From the NCBI GenBank assembly GCA_034211175.1, contig JAXHUH010000027.1:1-35948 (forward strand): a stretch of DNA of 35,948 nt, written 5' to 3'. Origin of the DNA: JAXHUH01 sp034211175 (GTDB lineage Bacteria > Actinomycetota > Acidimicrobiia > Acidimicrobiales > CAIXPF01). Under the pieces are notes generated by a model. It did not search any database. It saw only the letters and a list, made by a program, of their open reading frames with translations, and was not told the DNA's origin. Positions 30,489 to 35,948 of this stretch are shown here, piece by piece (the first letter of the stretch is position 1; each line of letters opens with the position of its first letter). Both the position numbers and the translations under genes were made by a program.

Positions 30489-31880
30489 ATGGGTGACGCG
30501 CTGTGGGAGCGCTCGGCGCTCGAGCTGGCCGGATCGATCCGCAAGGGGGAGGTGTCGAGCCGCGAGGTCGTCGAGGCCCACCTGGCCCGCATCGAGGCGG
30601 TGAACCCGCGCCTCAACGCCGTGACCCTGGTCCTGGCGGACGAGGCGCTGGCCGCGGCGGACGACGTCGACGCCGGCCGTGGTGCGGAGGGCCCACTGCG
30701 GGGCGTGCCGGTCACGGTGAAGGAGAACATCGACTGCGCCGGGACCGCCACCACCAACGGTGTGCCCGCACTCGCCGAGGCCGTCGCCCCGCTCGACGCG
30801 CCGAGCGTCGAGCGCGTGCGGGCTGCCGGGGCGATCCCCATCGCCCGGACGAACCTGCCCGAGATGGCGCTGCGGATCTCGACCGACAACCCGCTGCGCG
30901 GCCTGACCCGCAACCCGTGGCACCTCGACCTGACCGCAGGCGGGTCGAGCGGTGGCGAGGGCTCGGCGATCGCGTCGGGGATGAGCCCGCTCGGCCTCGG
31001 CAACGACATCGGCGGCTCGGTGCGCAACCCCGCCTACTGCTGTGGCATCACGTCCCTGAAGCCCACGCCCGGCCGTATCCCGCAGGCCACCGTGATCCCG
31101 CCCGAGGACCCGGGCCTCGCGGTGCAGATGATGGCGGTGTGCGGGCCGATGGCCCGTCACGTCGACGATCTGCGGATCGCGTTCGAGCTCCTCGCCGGAC
31201 ACCACCCGCGCGACCCCTGGAGCGTGACCGCACCGCACGTGGGGCCGCCCGCGGCGAGGCGCGCTGCGCTGGTGACCGGGATCGACGGCGTCGATTCACC
31301 ACCCGAGATCGCCGATGCGGTCCGCCGGGCCGGCGCCGCCCTGGCCGATGCGGGCTGGGAGGTCACCGAGGCCGAGCCGCCGGAGCTGGCGCGCACCCAC
31401 GAGGTGTGGGCCCACGTGCTCGCGTTCGACCTCATGGCCATGCTCGACATGGTCCGGCCGATCATGACCGAGGGCGCGGTCGGGCTCCTCGAGGTCCTCA
31501 TCGCCGGGTACCCGGTCGAGTCGATGCCGCCCCAGCTCGCCCACGTCGAGCGCCACCGCCTGGCGCGGGCGTGGACGGCGTTCTTCGCCGAGCACCCCGT
31601 CGTCGTCGGGCCGACGTGGACCCTGCCGCCGTTCGCCCATGGCGCCGACCTCGACCCCGACACCGGGGCGGAGGCCACGCTCGATCGCCTCCGGTTCATC
31701 ACCCCGGCCAACGTCCTCGGCCTCCCGTCGGCGGCGCTGCCGATGGGAACGGCCGACGGGCACCCGACGGGGGTGCAGTTCTACGCCGACCGCTGGCGCG
31801 AGGACCTGTGCCTGGCCGCGGCCGAGACGGTCGAGTCCGCCGTGGGGCGCATCACCCCGATCGACCCGACCTGGGAGTGA
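30489..31880 (+). CDS. Amidase (amidase-signature family)
   Basis: 463 residues of the amidase-signature family with the full Ser-cisSer-Lys triad: Lys78 (VTVKENID), cis-Ser153 (GGSSGGEG) and nucleophile Ser177 (DIGGSVRNPA), 24 residues apart as usual. The segment SPLGLGNDIGGSVR resembles the eukaryotic FAAH-type pattern, but the substrate is open: small amides, aryl amides and acylamides are all possible. ATG 30489 follows GGAGGGGGAG. It is divergent from the nit operon, so it might hydrolyse an amide made by, or related to, the nitrilase pathway (inference). Confidence 0.88.
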   Translation: MGDALWERSALELAGSIRKGEVSSREVVEAHLARIEAVNPRLNAVTLVLADEALAAADDVDAGRGAEGPLRGVPVTVKENIDCAGTATTNGVPALAEAVAPLDAPSVERVRAAGAIPIARTNLPEMALRISTDNPLRGLTRNPWHLDLTAGGSSGGEGSAIASGMSPLGLGNDIGGSVRNPAYCCGITSLKPTPGRIPQATVIPPEDPGLAVQMMAVCGPMARHVDDLRIAFELLAGHHPRDPWSVTAPHVGPPAARRAALVTGIDGVDSPPEIADAVRRAGAALADAGWEVTEAEPPELARTHEVWAHVLAFDLMAMLDMVRPIMTEGAVGLLEVLIAGYPVESMPPQLAHVERHRLARAWTAFFAEHPVVVGPTWTLPPFAHGADLDPDTGAEATLDRLRFITPANVLGLPSAALPMGTADGHPTGVQFYADRWREDLCLAAAETVESAVGRITPIDPTWE

Positions 31881-31888
31881 GCGTGGCG

Positions 31889-32437
31889 TCAGGCGGCGCG
31901 GGAGCCGGGCTGGTCGACCGACCGGGGCTGCGCCGGACGGGAGCGCCGGCGGTCGTCGAGGCTCGTCACCGCAGGGCCGACCCGCTCCGGGTCGCGCTCG
32001 TCGCCGTTCTGTGCCGGGGTCGGGGCGTCGGCGACGTCGGGTGACGCGACGGCGCGCTGGCGCGTCGCCCAGTCGGTCATCGTCGCCACTGCGAGCGGGA
32101 GGGCGATCGCCGAAGGCAGCACGAACAGCACCAGGGGCGTCGCCGCGACCGCCGGTTGGTCGGCGTGGGCCGCCCCGACCCGCCAGGCGAACAACAACGC
32201 CCACGTCACCGTCCCGGCGGCGGTGACGACCGCTGCGTCGACCCGCCGGCGCAGCCGTGGCACCTGGCCGATCACCAGACCGGCCAGCGCGGCCACGGCT
32301 GCGGCGGCCACGATGCCGACCGGTGGTCCACCGGTCCGCTCGCCTCCGTCGGTCAGGTCCCACGGGACCGCCGCCATCCACGTCGCCAGCGCGCCCGCCG
32401 CGCCGACGACTCCCGCCATCACTCGTTCACGCCGCAC
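31889..32437 (-). CDS. Hypothetical membrane protein
   Basis: 182 residues with about four hydrophobic segments: GVVGAAGALATWMAAV, VGIVAAAAVAALAGLVI, AAVVTAAGTVTWALLFAW and TPLVLFVLPSAIALPLAVATM. A polar, charged C-terminal tail of about 55 residues follows. No known family. The start is GTG 32437; ATG 32419 is an alternative. It is convergent with the amidase, with only 8 bp between stops. Confidence 0.6.
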   Translation of the reverse strand: MRRERVMAGVVGAAGALATWMAAVPWDLTDGGERTGGPPVGIVAAAAVAALAGLVIGQVPRLRRRVDAAVVTAAGTVTWALLFAWRVGAAHADQPAVAATPLVLFVLPSAIALPLAVATMTDWATRQRAVASPDVADAPTPAQNGDERDPERVGPAVTSLDDRRRSRPAQPRSVDQPGSRAA

Positions 32438-32533
32438 GGGTGGTCACGCTAGCGACGGGCTCGCCAACCTGGACCGGGTGGTTCGTTTCCCCGTTCGACC
32501 AGGATGTCCGCCCGGTCGACGCGGGCGTGGGCC

Positions 32534-33025
32534 TCAGGGCTCGACGAGGTTGAGCCGGCCGGTGTCGACGTCGTAGACGAAGCCGGTCACCGACCGGTGG
32601 AGCAGGAACGGGCTGTGCTCGATCCGGGCCATCGACTGGCGTACGTCGGCCTCGGCGTCGGAGAACCCGTCGAAGGAGAACGCCGGCCGGACGCCGGTCT
32701 CGGCCTGGATCTCCTGCTTGACCCGCTCCTCGGGGAACGTGAGCATGCCGCAGTCGGTGTGGTGGACGAGCACGATCTCGGTCGTGTTGAGGAAGCGCTG
32801 CGACACCGTGATCGAGCGGATGGCGTCGTCGGTGACCGCGCCGCCGGCGTTGCGGATCACGTGGCACTCACCGAGGTCGAGGCCGAGCATGGCGAACACG
32901 TCGAGCCGGGCATCCATGCACGCGACCACGGCGACGTGGCGCGCCGGCTCCTTGGTCAACGCGCCGCTGTCGAACGACGCGGCGTACTCGGCGTTGGCGG
33001 CGAGGAGCTCCTCGGCGATGGTCAT
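32534..33025 (-). CDS. can: Beta-carbonic anhydrase
   Basis: 163 residues. Zinc ligands are Cys36 in ACMDARLD (with the Asp38-Arg40 dyad) and His89 and Cys92 in HHTDCGM. The RNAGGAVTDDAIRS stretch (58-71) is conserved in the beta class. It is the short bacterial/mycobacterial type that interconverts CO2 and bicarbonate in the cytosol. It starts at ATG 33025 after GGAAGG. It is followed closely on the same strand by the small membrane protein gene and preceded by a lipoprotein gene. Confidence 0.92.
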   Translation of the reverse strand: MTIAEELLAANAEYAASFDSGALTKEPARHVAVVACMDARLDVFAMLGLDLGECHVIRNAGGAVTDDAIRSITVSQRFLNTTEIVLVHHTDCGMLTFPEERVKQEIQAETGVRPAFSFDGFSDAEADVRQSMARIEHSPFLLHRSVTGFVYDVDTGRLNLVEP

Positions 33026-33056
33026 GTGCCTTCCTCTCTGTGGCGGTCGACACCGA

Positions 33057-33605
33057 TCATGGCCGGTCGAGCTGCACAAAAACCGCCGCGGCCGCCCGAT
33101 CGAGCCCGATCACGTCCACGTCGTCGGCGTCGACACCGGCCACCGACACCGCGACGTGGAGCCCGTCGTGGTCGAAGAGCACGGTCGAGCCGATGCCGGA
33201 CCCGCCGGGGACGAGGCCGATCGCGTGGCGGACCGCCCCGGTCGGTCGGGGCAGCGGCTGCTGGCGGGTGCCGTCGGGGACGAGGGCCATGAACGGGTCG
33301 CCGCCGGCCGCCTGGGCCACCTGGACGGTCAGCCCGCCGGCCGGGTCGGTGATCGAGCCGTACGCACAGGCGGCCGCTCCGTCGGCGGGGGAGCCGGTCG
33401 CGGTCATCGGCGCCTCGGTCGACCCGAGGACCTCGGCCGCCGTGGTCGCGGCGAGGAGCGTGCACACGTCGTCGGGGAAGCCATCCGCGGGCGTCCCGGC
33501 GGTCGACGAGCCACCAGCCTGGTCGGCGGCACCCGAGTCGCCGCCGCACGCTCCGAGGACGACGGCCGCGACGGTGACGAGCAGGACGGGCAGGCGGAAC
33601 GGCAT
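33057..33605 (-). CDS. Putative lipoprotein (DUF3558-like)
   Basis: 182 residues from ATG 33605. The signal peptide MPFRLPVLLVTVAAVVLGAC ends in a lipobox (VLGAC, Cys20), then a Gly/Ser/Thr linker. The mature domain has paired Cys residues in DDVCTLLAATTAAEVLG and AAACAYGS. That pattern is reminiscent of the DUF3558 lipoproteins of actinobacteria, which is a tentative link. It is 32 bp upstream of the carbonic anhydrase gene on the same strand. No specific role can be given. Confidence 0.65.
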   Translation of the reverse strand: MPFRLPVLLVTVAAVVLGACGGDSGAADQAGGSSTAGTPADGFPDDVCTLLAATTAAEVLGSTEAPMTATGSPADGAAACAYGSITDPAGGLTVQVAQAAGGDPFMALVPDGTRQQPLPRPTGAVRHAIGLVPGGSGIGSTVLFDHDGLHVAVSVAGVDADDVDVIGLDRAAAAVFVQLDRP

Positions 33606-33793
33606 CGATGGTCTCCACGGTCGATCGGGGGGTCGCGGCACCGGCGAACCCCGCGAGCCGCCGACGAGGTGAGGTGAGGCGCAGGGTAACGGCAGCTCGC
33701 GGCGTGCCCACCCGCCCACGCGCCGCGGCGCGCGGATCGTGACGGTCGTGCGAGGATGCACCCGGGACCGAGCCATCCGGAGGTCGGCGACGA

Positions 33794-34180
33794 GTGTCGG
33801 ACACCGAGGACAGCACCGTGGCCGCCGCGCTCGAACAGGTGCGGCGGGCGGCGATGGCCCTTCCCGAGGTCACCGAGCGGTTGAGCCACGGCGCACCGAC
33901 GTTCTTCGTGCGCGCCAAGAAGACCTTCGTGATGTTCATGGACGACCACCACGACGACGGTCGGCTCGCGCTGTGGGTCGCTGCCCCGCCCGGCGCGCAG
34001 GGTTCGCTCGTCGACGAGGAGCCGGACCGGTTCTTCGTCCCGCCCTACGTCGGGCACCGGGGCTGGCTCGGCGTCCGACTCGACCGGGACCCGGACTGGG
34101 ACGAGATCGCCGGCATCGTCACCGACGCCTACCGCCAGGTCGCCCCCAAGAAGCTGCTCGCCACCCTCGACGAGCGCTGA
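33794..34180 (+). CDS. MmcQ/YjbR family protein
   Basis: 128 residues. The family signature is visible: an N-terminal helix ALEQVRRAAMALPEVTER, then SHGAPTFFVRAKKTFVMF, a strand-rich centre and RFFVPPYVGHRGWLGVRLD, ending in the helix IAGIVTDAYRQVAPKKLLATL. The fold is DNA-binding-like (CyaY-like double wing), but the function is unclear. It starts at GTG 33794 with GGAGG about ten bases upstream. Confidence 0.82.
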   Translation: MSDTEDSTVAAALEQVRRAAMALPEVTERLSHGAPTFFVRAKKTFVMFMDDHHDDGRLALWVAAPPGAQGSLVDEEPDRFFVPPYVGHRGWLGVRLDRDPDWDEIAGIVTDAYRQVAPKKLLATLDER

Positions 34181-34238
34181 CGCGCCGCCGACGTTCCCCC
34201 GGCGAGTGGTTCTGGCCACCACGCGGGGCACGTCGTGG

Positions 34239-34267
34239 TCGTGGTGGTTGCCAGTTCGTGGTGGTTG
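34239..34267. repeat. Short direct repeat, TCGTGGTGGTTG twice
   Basis: TCGTGGTGGTTG occurs at 34239-34250 and 34256-34267 in the 90-bp gap between the convergent YjbR and MerR genes. The stretch is G/T-rich on the plus strand. Probably simple-sequence noise or part of a terminator zone. Confidence 0.3.
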
Positions 34268-34271
34268 GGGG

Positions 34272-34694
34272 TCAGTGGCGGGCCGCGGGTGTGTCCGGGC
34301 CGAGGCGGCGGTCGATCTCGTCGGCCATGACGGCGCACTCGGTCAGGGGGTGGTCGAAGCGGCACAGGAGCGCGAGCTGGAGCGCCCCGCGTGCGTGCTC
34401 CAGCGTGGCGATCTCCTCGTCGAGCGCCTCGAGGCGCGCCTGCGCCACGGCCTTCCACGCCTGGTTGTCGCCGGCCTCGAGGACGACGGCGATGTCGTCG
34501 AGCGACATGCCGGCGTCCTGCATCATGCGGATGAACACCAGGCGCCGCAGGGAGCCTTCCCGGTAGCGGCGCTGGCCGGAGCGGCGCTCGTCGGCCGGGA
34601 GCAGCCCCCGCCGCTCGTAGTACCGCACGGCGGAGACCGCGATCCCGACCCGATCCGCCAGCTCGCCGATGGTCAGCAACTCGTCCACGAACAA
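34272..34694 (-). CDS. MerR-family transcriptional regulator
   Basis: 140 residues. The N-terminal winged helix-turn-helix is LTIGELADRVGIAVSAVRYYERRGLLPADERRSGQRRYRE, a text-book MerR sequence, followed by the dimerising coiled-coil helix (about 80-115). The C-terminus holds Cys residues in LLCRFDHPLTECAVM, a possible redox or metal sensor site, but not the four-Cys pattern of SoxR. It starts at TTG 34694 or GTG 34688. It is divergent from a methyltransferase over a near-perfect palindrome, and probably regulates both genes. Confidence 0.87.
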   Translation of the reverse strand: MFVDELLTIGELADRVGIAVSAVRYYERRGLLPADERRSGQRRYREGSLRRLVFIRMMQDAGMSLDDIAVVLEAGDNQAWKAVAQARLEALDEEIATLEHARGALQLALLCRFDHPLTECAVMADEIDRRLGPDTPAARH

Positions 34695-34697
34695 CCA

Positions 34698-34727
34698 GTT
34701 GACCTGAACCCGGGTTCAGCCGTCAAC
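34698..34727. promoter_or_regulatory. MerR-type palindromic operator within symmetric promoters
   Basis: CTGAACCCGGGTTCAG (34704-34719) is a perfect 16-bp palindrome, framed by GTTGAC (34698-34703) and GTCAAC (34722-34727), themselves inverted copies. Read either way, TTGAC forms a -35 box and TCAAC a weak -10 box about 18-19 bp apart, the long spacer that MerR activators correct. Each -10 lies within about 15 bp of a start codon, so both mRNAs could be leaderless. Confidence 0.65.
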
Positions 34728-34737
34728 GTGCCCGTTC

Positions 34738-35370
34738 ATGAGCACCACACCGGCCAACGCGCCACTCCCGAACCCGACAGCACCGAACCACCACGCCGAC
34801 CTGCCCGGCTTCTCCGGCATCGGCGGGCTGCTCGCCGGGCTGACGATGCTCCTCGGCGGTCGCGCCGACGCCCGGCTCGTCGCCGACGTGACATCGATCG
34901 GCGAGGGCGACCACGTCGTCGACATCGGGTGCGGGCCGGGCAACGCGGCGCGCGAGGCCGCCCGCCGGGGTGCAACGGTCACCGGGGTCGACCCGGCCGG
35001 CGTGATGCTCTCGATCGCCCGTCGGGTCGGTCGCGACCGCGCCCGGATCACCTGGCGGGAGGGGACGGCCGAGGCCCTGCCGCTCACCGACGAGGCCGCG
35101 ACCGTCGTCTGGTCGCTCGGCGCGGTGCACCACTGGACCGAACTCGACGCCGGCCTCGCCGAGGTCCACCGGGTCCTCGCCCCGGGCGGCCGCTTCGTGG
35201 CCGGCGAACGCCGGACCGCCCCCGGGGCACGGGGCCTCGCCAGCCACGGCTGGACGCCGGCGCAGACCGAGGCGTTCGTCGAGCGGTGCCGTGCCTACGG
35301 GTTCACCGACGTCGCATCGGCCCACCACGGCGACCGCGTCCTCGTGACCGCCCACCGCCCCGCTGCCTGA
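34738..35370 (+). CDS. Class I SAM-dependent methyltransferase
   Basis: 210 residues. The SAM-binding motif I is VVDIGCGPGNAAREAARRGA (about 61-80); motif II ends in GVDPAGVML, and the post-motif VVWSLGAVHHW with later VLAPGGRFVAGER are typical of the Methyltransf_11 group. The N-terminal 35 residues contain a short hydrophobic GIGGLLAGLTMLLGG segment. It starts at ATG 34738, a few bases from the operator, probably without a leader. Regulation by the divergent MerR protein suggests a role in detoxifying or modifying a small molecule; the substrate is unknown. Confidence 0.82.
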   Translation: MSTTPANAPLPNPTAPNHHADLPGFSGIGGLLAGLTMLLGGRADARLVADVTSIGEGDHVVDIGCGPGNAAREAARRGATVTGVDPAGVMLSIARRVGRDRARITWREGTAEALPLTDEAATVVWSLGAVHHWTELDAGLAEVHRVLAPGGRFVAGERRTAPGARGLASHGWTPAQTEAFVERCRAYGFTDVASAHHGDRVLVTAHRPAA

Positions 35371-35480
35371 GCGGTCGACACGGCGATGGCGACCACGCCC
35401 GGGATGCGCGCTCGTGGCCGGGTGTGGTCGCCCGCGGCGGGGCCGTGGCCTCGGCGAACCCAGCGGTAGCCTGGGCGCCG

Positions 35481-35948
35481 ATGTCACGCGACGTAGCTGC
35501 AGCTCTCGGAGCCATCTTCAAGGCGTACGACGTTCGGGGCACCTACCCCGAGCAGATCGACGCCGACCTCGCCCGCCGGATCGGCACCGGGTTCGCCCGG
35601 TTCGTCGCCGAGGCCGAACCCGACACCACCCGGGTGGTGGTCGGCCACGACATGCGACCGTCCGGGCCGGAGCTCGTCGACGCCTTCTGCGAGGGCGTGA
35701 ACGGCGAGGGGCTCGACGTCGTCGAGATCGGGCTGGCCTCGACCGACATGCTCTACTTCGCCTCCGGCAAGCTCGCGGCACCAGGTGCCATGTTCACCGC
35801 GTCGCACAACCCGGCGCAGTACAACGGCATCAAGATGTGCCTGTCGAGCGCCAAGCCGATCGGCTCCGACACCGGCCTGTCGACGATCCGCGACATCGCC
35901 GCCGTCGCCGACACCGTCGGCGACGGTAACGGGTCGCGGTCGAGCCAG
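35481..35948 (+). CDS. manB: Phosphomannomutase/phosphoglucomutase, 3' end outside window
   Basis: The first 156 codons from ATG 35481 are open to the window edge. IFKAYDVRGTYPEQID is the N-terminal signature of the alpha-D-phosphohexomutase family. VVVGHDMRPSGP follows, and TASHNPAQYNGIK contains the phosphoserine active-site loop (TASHNP). The enzyme interconverts hexose 1- and 6-phosphates for cell-wall polysaccharide and glycolipid synthesis. PMM or PGM specificity cannot be fixed without the C-terminal part. Confidence 0.9.
   Translation, partial: MSRDVAAALGAIFKAYDVRGTYPEQIDADLARRIGTGFARFVAEAEPDTTRVVVGHDMRPSGPELVDAFCEGVNGEGLDVVEIGLASTDMLYFASGKLAAPGAMFTASHNPAQYNGIKMCLSSAKPIGSDTGLSTIRDIAAVADTVGDGNGSRSSQ

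Noticed and set aside
1..35948. tRNA, rRNA, CRISPR array, IS element, prophage or integrase
   Set aside because: No cloverleaf-like conserved sequence, regular spacer-repeat array, transposase motif or phage module was seen on either strand; a covariance-model scan would be needed to be certain about small RNAs.

Overview
This is a 36 kb, very GC-rich (by eye about 70%), densely coding bacterial window with many GTG/TTG starts, Shine-Dalgarno sites and 4-bp ATGA/GTGA gene overlaps. These traits, together with the mycobacterial-type gene families, point to a high-GC actinomycete. An Acidimicrobiia-like lineage is my guess, not something shown by the sequence. I saw no rRNA, tRNA, CRISPR array, transposase or integrase.

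Layout. (1) 1-2254: a partial cytidine deaminase, a MATE exporter and two copies of a hairpin-forming repeat. (2) 2255-12445: an ectoine/5-hydroxyectoine uptake and breakdown locus. It holds an EutB-like PLP dehydratase, the deacetylase DoeB/EutE, the ABC importer EhuB-EhuC-EhuD-EhuA, the ectoine hydrolase DoeA/EutD, a FadR-type GntR regulator, a cystathionine-gamma-synthase-like PLP enzyme and an EutC-like cyclodeaminase. The binding-protein gene ehuB carries a 1-nt frameshift in a C run. A 13-bp motif with one mismatch lies in both divergent promoter regions and is the best candidate for the regulator's site. (3) 12484-17910: a truncated hydrolase, a DUF1353-like membrane protein, a lipoprotein, an atypical SDR, and a divergent pair made of an S26/S24-like peptidase (with a small upstream ORF) and a nucleotidyltransferase-like protein. 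(4) 18073-22724: a P450, an MFS exporter divergent from a LacI regulator with paired operators, an unknown protein and a GNAT acetyltransferase.

(5) 22950-30265 (minus strand): a six-gene, translationally coupled operon of the Nit1C / MSMEG_0565-0572 / Sll0783-0788 type. In transcription order it reads Sll0783-family protein, radical SAM protein, GNAT-AIR-synthase fusion, nitrilase, FAD oxidoreductase, and a protein joining a nitrilase-like domain to a glycosyltransferase. That last nitrilase domain has lost the catalytic Glu (now His) and Cys (now Asp), while the separate nitrilase keeps Glu-Lys-Cys. The usual small NitG protein is absent, and the flavoprotein looks unlike typical NitH. An amidase is transcribed divergently. 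This operon is the most interesting part of the window.

(6) 31889-35948: a membrane protein, a beta-carbonic anhydrase, a lipoprotein, a YjbR-family protein, a MerR regulator divergent from a methyltransferase over a palindromic operator, and the 5' end of a phosphomannomutase/phosphoglucomutase.

All family assignments come from reading motifs; no database search was run.
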